A DNA stretch of 64,000 nt from Mesocentrotus franciscanus (GCA_037976565.1 CP137683.1:12846699-12910698), one strand, 5' to 3'. Shown: positions 1-12,102, counted from the first letter of the stretch. Notes: a model not told the origin generated them from the letters alone. Program-made: numbers and translations.

Positions 1-295
1 ATTGGACAGATTATAAATTCTAATTATGCCATTGCGACACCTTATTTTGTTAGCTAGCGATTGTAGTGTGATTGATGGACAGCAGACAGAATTGAATATC
101 CTAACATAACAGGGAAAAAAATAGTATTTGAAAAGAATTTAATCATACAAATGATTTTTTCCTGATGCCAAAAAGCTCATTCACAATTTGCTTTTAGTTT
201 TAGCAACTGTAGGATTATTTTTTTCTGTCTATAGCTCTTCCTTTCATTTTTGTTTATATATATATATATTTTTTTTTTTTTGGGGGGGACTATCT

Positions 296-379
296 TTCTG
301 TTTTTTCTCTCTCTGTCTCTCTGTCTGTCTGTCTCTCTCTCTTTCTCTCTGTCTCTCTGTCTGTCTTTCTCTGTCTCTG

Positions 380-410
<31 letters not shown>

Positions 411-443
411 GTCTCTGTCTGTCTGTCTCTCTGTCTCTTTCTT

Positions 444-476
<33 letters not shown>

Positions 477-515
477 TTCTCTCTTTCTCTCTCCCCTCTC
501 TCTCTAGCTCCAGCT
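296..515 (+). repeat. CT/CTGT microsatellite
   Basis: About 220 bases of CT with CTGT variants, preceded by TA and T/G homopolymer runs (257-289). Open frames on both strands are Ser/Leu or Arg/Glu translations of the repeat. Confidence 0.95.
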
Positions 516-2018
516 CTCACCTTTCTTGTTCTCTCTCTCATAGCAACAATGATAATGAATCAAGTTCATTATCCTGCCTCATTAAGTCATTGCTAATCAC
601 ACTAGTATGGCTTCCAGAAACTTTTTACAAAACCTATCTACTGTTTACTTCTCATGCCTAAATGTACAGATCGAGCCCAATTAGCAGTTGTAACGTAAAA
701 AAAAACAACAACAACTATACTCTGTCCTGTACATATCATTTTCAAACTCAAGTATCATTGAACATATCGTCTGTTTTGAGCCAGGAGGCTGCTATTTCAT
801 ATAATATTAACACAAAGTAGCGCCATTCTGGCTTCAACAGCCGATATGAAAGGGAGAATGGCCCAACTTCATCCACTTTTTTTTAATGTAACAAAAATAA
901 TAAAAGAAACAATAAGTCTAAAAGACAAACTTTTGAAATAACTAATACCTCACATATATCACCAGATATATACTTTGAGACTCTGAGCCAATGAGCCAAT
1001 TTTTATGCTAAATGTGGGTATTACTCATACGTGTATGCCCATATCTCCAGATTCAGTCTTTTTTTTTCGGTCTGTAATATTTATCATTTTGATTATTTCA
1101 AATCCCCACAATTCTTACTACTACCAAATCAACCATTCTAATACCTTGTAGACCGTTTATTTTCATCTTGCAATTAATCAAAATACCAGCCTCTACTCAA
1201 CACTATTTTTAAATATCTGCATGGTATATAGTTTGGGCTCTGCTGAATTTTGCTTTCGCTTTTGTTTCCTGGGTTCCTCTTTCATTTTGTTGCCCTTGAC
1301 ACTGAGTAGTGAGTACTCGTCAGGTAGCGGACTTTGGGTTCAGTCGTTGCTAAATAGAATTGGACTATTTACTCACCAGCACTCTTGAGAGTGGTTTAAG
1401 CTCGGTATATAACGAGGGCATCGTGAATGGGATAGTTGATCGACAAACAATGTCTCGATTTCCTCATTAGGATCGTGAAGTTCTACATTCTTTTATGCTG
1501 GGAAGCGTATTTTGTGTCTTGCTTCTACTATTAACTCCTGTGTTGAAACCTGCCTAAGCAACCGTCTGTACTATAAAGACCACAGTTCTTATTTGGGCGT
1601 TGTTTTTTATTTATACAATATTGCATCAACTTGATTCAATTTGGAAATACCACCTGTCTATAACAACCATTTTTACTATCTCTTCAGCATTATTTCCATT
1701 GTGACCCTTGTATATATATCCCCTTCTGTCCTATAATGGGTTGGGTCTTTTTTTAAATAATTTTCATTAATGAACTTTCATGAGTACAATTTTCAGCTGT
1801 ACTCTTGGTTTTATTGATAAGTTAGGCAAGAACATCTTCCATGGATGTAAATGTTGACAATGAAGATTCATGTTTCTGTTCCAAGGAAGAAAATTGTGTG
1901 TTTGGGGCTAGAAAGGCAATAGCTCATATTATTTTGTATGGAATTAACGCTCTTTTGTTCCAAAGGGTTGTAAAGGGTTAAAAATGACCCATTTTGTGAA
2001 GAATATAACGAGTTTCAT
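516..2018. other. AT-rich noncoding sequence, nothing recognised
   Basis: No coding potential, repeat family or structure that I can support. Confidence 0.5.
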
Positions 2019-2027
2019 TTCATTCAA

Positions 2028-2250
2028 GTAGGCCCTATATGATTTTAAAAAATTTTGAATGTCAGATCGATCCTTTAGAAATGCACATCCTATGGCTTTG
2101 TTTCAGTTTCAAAGAGAATGACCTACAAACTAAGTCCTGTTTCATTTTAATAATTCACATAGGTCATATATGATTTGAGATATTTTAAATGTGAGATGCT
2201 GTAGGAATACAAATTTTATAGCTTTGTTTCAGTTACAAAGAGGATGTAAC
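2028..2250 (+). repeat. Imperfect tandem duplication, about 133 bp period
   Basis: TAGGCCCTATATGATTTTAA...GGCTTTGTTTCAGTTTCAAA near 2029-2116 recurs as TAGGTCATATATGATTTGAG...AGCTTTGTTTCAGTTACAAA near 2161-2240. Confidence 0.7.
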
Positions 2251-2604
2251 TTGATGGCAATGTAGCTGAAGGCTTCAGACTGAGACAGCATCGAGACTAG
2301 CTGTATATTGCTCTCTATATAGAGATACATGTAGACAATTCTCCTTTTTCAACCCATGCAACCCTGCAAATACTACATCATATTCACTGACAATGGGAAG
2401 GAGTCGCCACAGACGTGAAACCTTCGGGCCATCACGATTTGATACGGAACGAACGAGGCTTTCGAATGCCAATTAAAAATGAAGATATAGTAAGAATACT
2501 AATTGGGAATGCCCGAACATGTTTGGTATTAAAAGAGATGACATTTTTTAAGACAATGCATTAAATTGTCTTTAATGATGAAATGTTGAGAAAGGATGTA
2601 TTAG

Positions 2605-2793
2605 GAGAAGGAAAGCAAGAGAGAGGGAGAGAAAGAATGAGAGAGAGAATGAGAGAGAGAGAGAGAGAGTGGGAGATGGAGAGAGGGAGAGTGAGAGGGA
2701 GAGAGAATGAGAGAGAGAGAGAATGAGAGAGAGAGAGAGAGAGAATGAGAGTGAGAGGGAAAGAGAGAATGAGAGAGAGAATGAGAGAGGGAG

Positions 2794-2829
<36 letters not shown>

Positions 2830-2860
2830 TGAGTCAGACAGAGAGAAAGAAAAAAAAAGA
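2605..2860 (+). repeat. AG/GAGAAT microsatellite
   Basis: Purine-only tract of GA with GAAT and GTGA variants. The minus-strand open frame across it is low complexity. Confidence 0.95.
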
Positions 2861-4300
2861 GAAAGAGGAGAAACAGAAAACTTTCCTCAATAAAAACCCA
2901 TCTGTAATGAGATAGAGAAATGTACAGGGGGATCGCGATCAAAGTCAAGACATTTACCCAAGAGATATTTCTGACTCCATGATCAAAGGCAAAAAGGTAA
3001 ATTGTTATTGTACGAGTTGAGTAGCAACCCCAAATTAAGCGCACAGAGTGAAGGCGTGTCATTATCATTCCTTATTAAGCTTCAGAACCATCCAAATCTG
3101 GCTCACGCGGGAGCAAAATAAACCAAAATCCATTACTTTTGCCGCTTATCACCCTCCGTCGCTTCCAATTCCACCTCCTTCCATTACGATCTGTTTCCAT
3201 CCAAACGACAGCATCCCTGAAGCTCGCATCGATAATCAACTTATGCCCCTACCCATCCTGCCCATCAAATTTAATATTTTGTGATCCTTCATTCAATTTA
3301 TTAAACCCCGAGCCGCCATGATCTGTCGGTTCACCAAGAAAGAGGATTCTTGAAGTGTCAGCTACTGTCAGCTAGGCGGAGTCTGAAGAAAGCATGTTTC
3401 AAATTCGCAGTTCTTAATACTTTTATGCTCTCTTGATCTATAGAGAGATTAATGATAATAATGATATTACTCACCTCAATGTCATCTCAATGTTCTTGGT
3501 CAAAGTATATTACTCTAGAAATGAAGATGTCTTGAACATAATTTCATTACAGCCGCAAGATACTTTTATTTCACTGGCTTTAAGGAATGGTTGGTATTTA
3601 TTATTTTAAAAATATATATTACCTAGGAGAATAATACACAATTATTCCTAACCCTTTAGTCTCCAAATTTCAAGGTGGAAACTATATCATCAATATTAAT
3701 AAAAAGAAATCATGTTTAGTTTTATATTACTAGAGGACTACATATTTTTCATGTTTTCATTTGTATAAACATGAAAAATGAAATCATAACAGAAAGGGGG
3801 GGGGGGCAGACATGAACAAATTTGTATTTATACCCAATAGTCAGATATTTTTTTGTTTCAAGTGCATTTTATTCTGTGAGGAAGCATTTTTAATACAGGT
3901 TTTATTTATTTTTTGTTTTTGTTTAGATCACACAAAAAGAAAACGTTTCATATATTGGTACCTAAGTTATCATCAATCTCATACAAATCTTATGCTCTTT
4001 GTATTAAAGTCTGCAGTGCATGTATAATTCCTTCAGTTTACATTATAGTAATACTGGTATGCTACATTATACCAAGCATATTGCATTAATGATGAAGTGA
4101 AATCCATACGGATAGGTAAAGAGAAAAATTGTACTCAAGTTATTTGTAACTGTTGTATTATAGATTGATCTTGAGACTAGCTAGTGCCGGGGTATTTTTC
4201 GCCACCATTAATCCGAAATTGGTTCAAGGGTTTATTGTATTGATTTTCATATTTTGAAACCACCTTGCATTATATCCTGCTCTGAGTCACCGCGATAGAA
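2861..4300. other. Noncoding sequence, nothing recognised
   Basis: A slightly GC-richer patch lies at 3090-3330 without splice-bounded coding sense, and a G-run is at about 3797-3806. No repeat family is recognised. Confidence 0.5.
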
Positions 4301-4309
4301 GTATAAGAG

Positions 4310-4600
4310 AAGAAGAGACCAACTAAGAGGAAGAGAGAAGATGAGAAAGAGAGAGAGGGGGTAGGCGGGAGAGACAGGAAGAGGGGAGTAGATAAAGGGG
4401 GAGAGGGTGTAAGCAAGAGAGAGGGGCGTAGAGAATGAACTAGCTAAGAGAGAGAAATAGAGTGGACGAAATAAAGAAGGGGTGGAGGCTAGAGAAACAG
4501 AGATAATTATGATGATGATGATGGTAATGATAACGATGATGAGGAGGAGAATGATAGTGATGATGACAATGATGATGAGGATGATGTATACTGTATTTTG
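4310..4600 (+). repeat. Purine-rich tract followed by GAT repeats
   Basis: AG-rich block (4310-4505), then GATGAT/GATGAG repeats (4510-4590). Confidence 0.85.
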
Positions 4601-4689
4601 AACTAATGTAGGTTGATTAGTAATTAATTGTAGTCTGTAAATTTGATACTTTTGTCTATTAAAGATTGAATGTACTATTGTCTAAGAAT

Positions 4690-4769
4690 CGCCACTTTTT
4701 GTAAAGCGCTTAGAAACATTTTGTATTAAGCACTCTAGAAATACAATGTATTATTATTATTATTATTAT
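4690..4769 (+). mobile_element. SINE tail fragment
   Basis: TGTAAAGCGCTTAGAAACAT and GTATTAAGCACTCTAGAAAT followed by a (TTA)n tail match the 3' end of the SINE at 8655-8999. No tRNA head is present. Confidence 0.6.
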
Positions 4770-4872
4770 GGTGAGGATGATGGTGAGAATGATCATGAGA
4801 AGGATGGTGATGATGATGATGAGGATGAGGATGATGATGATGATGATGGATGATGGATGATGGATGATGATA

Positions 4873-4928
<56 letters not shown>

Positions 4929-4970
4929 AGAGAGAATGAGAGAGAGAGAAAGAGAGAGGGAGGGAGAGGA
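4770..4970 (+). repeat. GAT microsatellite plus GA tract
   Basis: A long (GAT)n array is followed by (GA)n. It yields spurious poly-His and poly-Asp open frames on opposite strands. Confidence 0.95.
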
Positions 4971-5320
4971 GGCTATAGAAAGAAGGATAGTCTGGGAGAC
5001 TTACAGCAGCAGAAATACCAAGTAGAGTGCAGAGACAAACTGACAGACAAAAAAAAGAGAAAAATAACAATACAGACAACAGAAAAGGAGAATGTTTAGT
5101 TTTGTAGAATCTAGCAATAAGTGTGATGAAATTTACTTCATTAAGATGTAATACAATATTGTAGGGTGCATAATTTATGTATGATCACCACCCATAGACT
5201 AGATGCACTGTAGAGATGGAGGACGGAGCATGAGGTATTAGAAGCAGTGAGGCAAGTTGATGTGGATGCAGAGCTTATAATGAGAGTGATTGAGAAGATG
5301 AGACAGGGAGGGAGACATAA

Positions 5321-5760
5321 ACCCCGTTCTCATTCACTTCGTTGGAGCGGTCTAACTAAGACCCGTTCCTCAGGAGCGGTTCTTAGGTGAGTGAGAACGG
5401 TCAAAGTGGTCCAGGAAGTGGACTTCTGGACCGCTCCAGAAGACCACCTTGGGAGGTGGTCTTGAGGAACTGGTCTTATTAAGAGCCGTTTGGACCGCTC
5501 TAACGTGCAATGTGAACTGGAAGTGAGGTAGTGACGTTCTGCGCGAAACATGTAGTACGGTACATACGGTTTGTATTCCGCGTGCGAACAAATTGACCCG
5601 CTGACCTGAGCTGCCATAGCAACAAGACCACTTTGACTCGTGGAGCGGTTTGAGCCATAAAAAACTGCTCGGAGTGTGAACGCTCGAAAACCGTTCCTCA
5701 AGACCCGTTCCTCTGGAGCGGTCTAACTAAGACCACTTTCAAAGTGAGTGAGAACGGGGT
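5321..5760. mobile_element. 440-bp TIR element (MITE)
   Basis: Ends ACCCCGTTCTCATTCACTT (5321-5339) and AAGTGAGTGAGAACGGGGT (5742-5760) are inverted repeats with one or two mismatches. GGAGCGGTCTAACTAAGACC occurs as a subterminal direct repeat at 5344 and 5715, and GTGAGTGAGAACGG recurs internally near 5387. The GC content is higher than the flanks. AGACATA lies near both ends but offset, so the target duplication is unclear. Open frames inside are not recognisable proteins. Confidence 0.75.
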
Positions 5761-6085
5761 CATAGACATAGTAGAAATGGCCGGAAAGACAAGGAAGAAA
5801 AAAAGATGGATCCTTATAAAAGAGAACGGAAGCTAGAAAATGGTTCGAGAATGACATACATTCCATTTAAAGGAGGTAAAACCCAAGAAAGGAGATAGAA
5901 AATGACATCTCTTTTCATGCATTTTTTTTTCTCCTTTTGGAATGAACATCATTCTCGAACAATTTTCTGGCTTCCTTCCAAGAGACCCAGAGAAAGAGAT
6001 ACATACACAGACAAATACACACAAGGACAGATAGAGAAAGAGAGTGATAACAAGAGAGGCATGGAAATAAGAAAGAGAGAAAGGC

Positions 6086-6460
6086 TGCGTTTATCGTCCA
6101 ATTTTTTGCCTAGAATCAGCGTTTTCAAACGTCTTTCAGGCAAATTTTTAAGGTGATAAACGCAGATATGGGCATATTGTAACACCAAAAAAAGTGCGTT
6201 TTTAATATGACATACAGCCAGAATCACATTTCTGAGACATGATAAACGCAAAGCTGTTTTGAACCCGACATACAAATTGGACCTTCCCATGCTAATCTGC
6301 TTCCCGGGTCAAAGCGCAAAGCAGCTGCGCAGAGACAAGGCCTTTATTTTTAATCGTGAAGAGACGATAAACGCGACATCCCGCAAACACGTTCGTATAG
6401 TGGGGTTCGATATGTTCATATAGTAATGCTGATTCTGAGTTGCATGGCACGATAAACGCA
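6086..6460. mobile_element. Foldback/TIR element with GATAAACGC motifs
   Basis: TGCGTTTATCGT (6086-6097) and ACGATAAACGCA (6449-6460) are perfect 12-bp inverted termini. GATAAACGC also occurs near 6155, 6241 and 6365. The first 80 bp can fold on itself (TTTGCCT...AGGCAAA and GCGTTTATC...GATAAACGC). Confidence 0.7.
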
Positions 6461-6479
6461 CCCAAAGTGAGATGGAGGT

Positions 6480-6720
6480 GAGAGAGAGAGGCACAAAATA
6501 TAAGGGAAGGGAAAAGGGAGAGAGAGAGAAAGAGGGAGGTAAGAAGGAGAAAGCGAAGAGAGAGAGAGAAGAGAGAGAGAGAAAAAAAAGATTAGTGAGG
6601 AAAAAGAGAGAGAGGGAGATTTTTTAAAGTGGGTAAAAGAGAGGGAAATAGAGGGAAGAAAGAGAAGGGAGAAAGATAGATGGCGAGGGCGGCGGGGGAG
6701 AGTGAGAGAGCAAAAAATGG
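6480..6720 (+). repeat. Purine-rich tract
   Basis: GAGAGA/GGGAGA-rich block with interruptions. Confidence 0.9.
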
Positions 6721-8210
6721 TAGTTCATTTTACTATAGACTGTTGTATCAAATGAGAGAGTGTGCAGGGATGAATGAAATATCTTTCCTTCCTTGATTCA
6801 TTCTGCAATATAGATCCTTGCCTTTTTTCCTACCAGATATCAAGGACTAGAATAAGGTAGATGCACCTGCTTTGCTGGAATAATTTGTGAAAAACACTTC
6901 CTGTTTCATACTCATTCACAATTTTGTTCCCTTTTTTTTTGTTACCTTACACTGTACTATAGTTGCAAGGCTATGCCTAATCACTGCACTAACGAACATC
7001 ATTGGCAATTAAGATAGCTTGTTAGTACTGGATTTCTCAGTATCCCTGTATTAAAGGTAGTAACATTTCTTGGACTGTAGCAAAGTATCTAAGCATCTTG
7101 TACAAGAGACATTAGAATTATCAATTAAAAAGTAGTATGTGCTGTTGTAAAACAGTTGTTGGCATTTCATTAAATTCACTCAGGAAATGCATAAATACAA
7201 AATAATTGAATTTCTCTTTTTACTTTCTAAATGATAACCATCTTTGCTTAGCTTCCAGCTAGTTAACCCCCCTGGAGAGCTTTAAAAAAAAAATATCAAA
7301 TTCAGTATTTGCGATTGAAACGGTTGCATAGCACTACCTTTAATGGTACAGTGCATCTACGCCTATCACCAATAGCTTTACGCGCTGCGTTAAACATTGT
7401 AATTGACAAAGTGATTCCTCCCACGTTGCATATATTATAAGCAGAGCATTGACAGCTTCTTATTTTGGTGTTGGTTTTGTTGTTGTTGTTCTTTTCTTTT
7501 TGTCAAAGACAGTGGCCTTAAGTAAATTAAACTCATTGAATACTACATGCTTTAAACTAGATATAACTCGGTCTTGATTCTACGGAAAATGCATTTTATA
7601 CAAATTAAAATCACACTGTATCCAGCAGGTAGTTTTATGCATCGACAACATGTTTTTTTCCCTCACAATGTCGGCATTTATGTATCAGTAGCATTTCGCA
7701 TTAATCAAAGTATACACATATGAACCATGTATGGGCTTGAAATTTGGCATATTCTATAAGATTTAGTGCTTCATAATTTGGGGCGTTTTCTAAAATGTCT
7801 CATTTATAATAATAAAAAATGAAAGGACCCATAAACTCGACTTGACTTAACGGGTGTAGCAACAAAGCAGTCTATAACATCATAAGGTCTGTCAGAAAAG
7901 AGGGCACTTTATACAGGTATCCATAAAATCCATTTCTGATGTAATTACGACATGCCCTAGTTTCTGTTTCCACTCTAATTTGTATCGATGTTGATTCATA
8001 CTTTTCTTTCACTATTCAATTGATGCTATGCTGTAGACAGTATATTTCCAAGGCAGATATCTTTTCAGAAGTAATGCACGAAGGTGGAGCATTCACAACT
8101 TAAGGTATTTTCCCATTTTTTAATCTCCAGAAAATAGAAGATGACTTGTAGACCGATATTTGCTATTATGCTTGGTGGGCAGGGCTTGATAAAAAATGCT
8201 TTATATTTTA
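6721..8210. other. Noncoding sequence, nothing recognised
   Basis: AT-rich; no supported feature. Confidence 0.5.
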
Positions 8211-8216
8211 TCATTT

Positions 8217-8453
8217 TGAGATGTATCAATACATATGTACATCTGTAAAATGCATTGATAAGCATCACAAATATCGATGTCTCTAAACTGTAAACCTAGA
8301 ACGTTATTTTAATTATTCTATTTTAGTGAGATGTATCAATAAATCTGTAAGATTCATTGATATGCATCTCAAGTATCAATATATTCATAAAAGAAAGTGC
8401 TTAGAGATGTCATCGATGTCTCTAAACTGTAAACCTAGAATGTTATTTTAATC
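8217..8453 (+). repeat. Imperfect tandem duplication, 110-125 bp
   Basis: GAGATGTATCAATA...ATCGATGTCTCTAAACTGTA...ACCTAGAACGTTATTTTAAT (8217-8315) recurs at 8328-8452 with an insertion of about 25 bp in the second copy. Confidence 0.8.
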
Positions 8454-8654
8454 AGTATGTGTTAATCTCCAGCAATAAGATAATTACCATCTGTATAACA
8501 AGCTGCTTTTCTTCTTATTTTTGTTTTCTTCTTACCTCTTGATTTTTTATGGTATAAGCATCACATGTCAACAATTTTAAATCATGCTGTTTCTTGTATC
8601 ATCCGTGTCATTAAATGATATTTTCAAGGATATTCAATCAATTATATTTTCACG

Positions 8655-8999
8655 GGTGTCATAGTCGAGTGGTTTAAGCACTTGACTTGAATTCAAAGGT
8701 CGTGGGTTCGATCCTGCTAGGCAGTAATGTCCTTTGGCAAGACATTAATTGATCTCCATTTGCCACTCCATACCCAGGAGAGAAATGGGGACCTGCATGT
8801 TAGGATGATGAAAGCATTTGTGTTAGTAATTGCCATATGCCCTCACGGTGACCATATGGTCAGAAAAATCCCTAGGGAGTGGAGATGGTGCACATTGTGC
8901 GTGAATGAATCCGATGACTGGGGTAATAATATCTGTAAAGCGCTTAGAGCAGTACTGCGTATTAAGCTCTATATAAATCTAGATTATTATGTTATTATT
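8655..8999 (+). mobile_element. tRNA-derived SINE, near full length
   Basis: The head has a Pol III A box (TAGTCGAGTGG, 8662-8672) and a perfect B box (GGTTCGATCC, 8705-8714). The body has ATGTCCTTTGGCAAGACATT, then CCATACCCAGGAGAG. The 3' end has TGTAAAGCGCTTAGAGCAGT and CTATATAAATCTAGATTATT with a (TTA)n-like tail. The head cannot make a standard mature tRNA, so this is a retroposon and not a tRNA gene. Confidence 0.8.
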
Positions 9000-9169
9000 T
9001 CAATTCACCATAGCCATTTCTAGTCGTCTTCAAAATCTTTTTTGAACTTGATCAATCATGCGCCCCGCCCGTGCCCCACCCATGCCAGGTGCTTTATACA
9101 CCCATATTTGATTGCAATCATGCACACTTTTTGTCCTGCTTCATTTCAAATTAAACTTGTTGTCTTGAT

Positions 9170-9228
9170 GAGAGCCGGAAGGGCATTGATCTCATACGCT
9201 TCAAGGCTTTAATGCCCTTTTGGCTCTC
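9170..9228. repeat. AGAGCCAGAAGG stem-loop family copy
   Basis: GAGAGCCGGAAGGGCATT (9170-9187) pairs with AATGCCCTTTTGGCTCTC (9211-9228): 18 positions, two of them G-T, and a 23-base loop. Confidence 0.85.
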
Positions 9229-9239
9229 TATTGTGTGCA

Positions 9240-10740
9240 TGACAGAAGGGAAGGATAATACCTAATCAGCAAAAGTAGGACGAGTATTGCTCCCATAACA
9301 CCCCTTTTCTAGCAAAACAACCTTGCATTTTCATACAGTAAATAGTATTCTAAGGAACAACAGTTTAGAAGATATGGAAAGGCACACTTCTTATTCAAAC
9401 CTTATTTACTTAACCCAATTTAAGAGATACCTTACTCTCCTTAGGGTGTCTCATCCTTTAGATGTTTCTTTCGTCTTTGTAGGGGATAGAGAACAAAAAT
9501 GGCAGTAGCGCATGAGAATATTACTTGCTCCTGTGGTGGCTTGCGTGCCAGTCACCCTGACGGGATGGATGCGATACAAAGACTATCACAATGTCCACAA
9601 AGATCGAGAGAGGCAACCGCCTTTATTGCATCCCCCAACTGTTAATAACTTCCTTTTGTCTTCGTATAACACAGCCATTCCATGATATGTTTTTAACAAA
9701 TTAAAAAAGAAACCTGTTGGTAAATCTCCTCTGTTCTCATGCAATAGAAATATATTTTTCCATTGTTTGAACACTCCCAGCCTGCTACAGATGTTGACAT
9801 TCTCATATCAGTTTCTGTTTGTCGATCTATTCTCTCTCCCTCCCTCTCTTTCATTTTTGAGACGATGCTATTGCTTCCTTTTGTTCTATTCGTACAATGC
9901 TGTTTTTATCCGAGGTCCTTGTTTGTGTAAGTGACATGCTTTAGAATTCTCAGGCTCTCAAGCCTTTCAGCGCAAGATTATATACAGATGCATTTCCCAC
10001 CGTAGGTCATATTTCACACGTATTTTCTATACACACAATAGGCAAATATATGTTCAGATTTTATTTCCTTGTATTCTATACATTCCAGCAATCACTTTGT
10101 TGTTTCCTTAATGAGAATGAAATTCAAATCCTTAACTACCGTGTTCACACATTCCCATAAACTTATAACATAGATATTAACCTGTTCTTTAGGCATTGTG
10201 TTGATAAGAATTACAGGATTTTTATATAACTACATTAAAGAATGAAAGAAGCTTAACCTGATTGTATTTTAAAAGAATTGTGAATTATAAATTTAATTTC
10301 ATGAACAAATGAAGGATAATTATTTAAATCAAATAAAAAAAAATTATCTCTCTTGGGAATAAGCCCATATGTAAGTTTAATCATGGGTATTGAGTCTTAT
10401 CTTCTCATAGTAGTCCCATCCATTGCTATTCGTGTGACTATTATTCAGATTCCTATCTGCAGCTAGCATACACTTTGCATTGTACGAAAGATGCTCGCCT
10501 AGGAGGATGTGATTTTATCTCTCTTATTATCATACCTCGCTTGACTGACCACTCATCTACTTTTGCTGGTACCGTGGTGGTGATTATGGTTCGCATTGAT
10601 TGATCTGCAGGGATTTCTTTGTTGTTGTTGTTTTTTTCTTGAAAGAGAATATCAAATTTGCACTGTACATAGTAAATACTATTTACATCATTGCCTTTTC
10701 TTTGTGGGTTTTATTGTTTTTTGTTTGTCTCCTTTATTCT
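9240..10740. other. Noncoding sequence, nothing recognised
   Basis: AT-rich with short T and CT runs; no supported feature. Confidence 0.5.
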
Positions 10741-10756
10741 TGGATATTGTCTGTAT

Positions 10757-10813
10757 AGAGCCAGAAGGGCATTGACTGGCTGTGTGTAAAATGAATTAAG
10801 ATAACACCCTTCT
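10757..10813. repeat. AGAGCCAGAAGG stem-loop family copy, right arm cut
   Basis: AGAGCCAGAAGGGCATT (10757-10773) has a partial partner ATAACACCCTTCT (10801-10813) that stops where the 7SL-like SINE begins. Confidence 0.6.
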
Positions 10814-10814
10814 A

Positions 10815-11055
10815 GGCGTTGTGGCGTGCGCCTGTAATCCAGCTAATAGTGGAAGTTACAAACTGATTCACCTGAGGACGCAGAATCGAAACTGAGTCAC
10901 GTCTTTCGGATGGTGACGTTAAAGGTCGGTCCCCAGACGTAAATAATCATATCTGATTGATACACGTCTGTAAAAACCCAATACACACACTTCTTGGGCT
11001 CAGAGATGACTAAAGGATTTTGCTGAATAAGCAATATATAAATGATGAAGAAAAG
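10815..11055 (+). mobile_element. SINE with 7SL/Alu-like head
   Basis: GGCGTTGTGGCGTGCGCCTG directly followed by TAATCCAGCTA resembles the 5' Alu domain of 7SL RNA (GTGGCGCGTGCCTGTAGTCC-type). The body has CTTTCGGATGGTGACGTTAA and GGTCGGTCCCCAGACGT, a motif pair common in invertebrate SINE 3' regions, and the segment ends in AT-rich sequence. SINE identity is fairly clear. The 7SL origin of the head is an inference by eye. Confidence 0.6.
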
Positions 11056-11103
11056 AAATTAGTTACCCGGTAGTTTGCTGGTCTATATTTCCCAATCTTC
11101 GCC

Positions 11104-11142
11104 AATATATATATACATGTATATATATATATATATATATTA
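11104..11142. repeat. TA microsatellite
   Basis: (TA)n with one CATGTA interruption. Confidence 0.9.
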
Positions 11143-11264
11143 CTTTTCCTGTTTCTGTCGTTTTTTCTCTATTTTTGTACTATATTTTATTGTTCAGTTT
11201 TAATTCCTCATAGTATCAAATTTTGTGCCATTGGAATTACTATAATACTACTAGTTTCATTGTA

Positions 11265-11510
11265 TTGTATATAATATAAATAATAATAGAGGAGTCTTAT
11301 ATAGCGCTCATGACTGGTAGATTGCCACTCCTGGCGCTCCATTACCATTACCCTTACCCTGGCTTTAGCACGGCTGCCGTTAATTTATTTACGGCACTCA
11401 AGCATTTCAAGGAACTATATAATTCCTGCCAGGTACCTACTTACCTCACCTGGGTGGAGTGTAGCAATTGTAGATTAATGTCTTAATTGCCAAAGGACAT
11501 GGGACATGGA
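11265..11510 (-). mobile_element. SINE 3' portion, reverse orientation
   Basis: The complement reads ATGTCCTTTGGCAATTAAGA..., CACTCCACCCAGGTGAGGTA, AGGTACCTGGCAGG and GAGCGCTATATAAGACTCCT, then an (ATT)n-type tail. It shares the central ATGTCCTTTGGCAA block with the SINE at 8655, but the tRNA head is missing. Confidence 0.6.
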
Positions 11511-11537
11511 CATGACTGTAAAAAGTTGAATCCAGAA

Positions 11538-11826
11538 GGGTGTTTCACAAAGATCCTAAGTTGGACTTAAAAGTTATGGAGAGCCATTTGTAGCCTTAAA
11601 ATAAAATATATTCAAAAGTGAAAATTCAAGTATTTTAGACTTTTTATAAATTCCACATCAAGAACATGAAATCTCCTTGATAATATAAAATATGAATGAT
11701 TTGAATCAACATTTTATGCCTTTTAAATTAACTTTTGCAAAATATTTTCATAGATACTAACGGCTTTCCATAATTTTTAAGTCCAACTTAGAGATAAGTT
11801 CAACTTAGGATATTTGTGAAACACCC
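11538..11826. mobile_element. MITE of about 290 bp with GGGTGTTTCACAAA ends
   Basis: GGGTGTTTCACAAAGATCCT (11538-11557) and AGGATATTTGTGAAACACCC (11807-11826) are terminal inverted repeats with one mismatch. Subterminal AAGTTGGACTTAAAA and TTTTAAGTCCAACTT extend the symmetry. CCAGAA lies next to both ends and may be the target duplication. The interior is AT-rich and has no coding frame. Confidence 0.8.
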
Positions 11827-11936
11827 CCCAGAACCCCTTCGAAAATATGTTAGTGTTGAGCCCTGGTATATATATGCAATTAATATTTTATGATCTGTTC
11901 TACCCTGTTTGATCCTGTGAATATTTCATGGCTCAT

Positions 11937-12071
11937 GTCTCTCTCTCTCTCTCTCTCTCTATCACAAACAAACATACACATATGCGCATATTCTCTTTCT
12001 CTCTCTCCCTCTCTCTTTTCATCACTCTCTATCACAAACACACACACACTCATATGCGCACATTCTCTTTC

Positions 12072-12102
<31 letters not shown>

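Noticed and set aside
188..661. Open frames rich in Ser/Leu or Arg/Glu over CT/GA tracts (also 2601-3068, 11890-12276, 18550-18851, 18988-19209, 33770-34096, 46219-46680, 47033-47295)
   Set aside because: They are translations of microsatellites and show no protein-like composition outside the repeat.
4735..5099. Poly-His frame (minus) and poly-Asp frame (plus)
   Set aside because: Both come from the same (GAT)n array read on opposite strands.
5330..5701. 123-codon minus-strand frame
   Set aside because: It lies inside the TIR element at 5321-5760, crosses its terminal repeats and resembles no transposase.
8655..8730. Possible tRNA gene (A and B boxes present)
   Set aside because: The sequence continues into a SINE body shared with other loci, and the head does not make a standard cloverleaf with a plausible anticodon arm.
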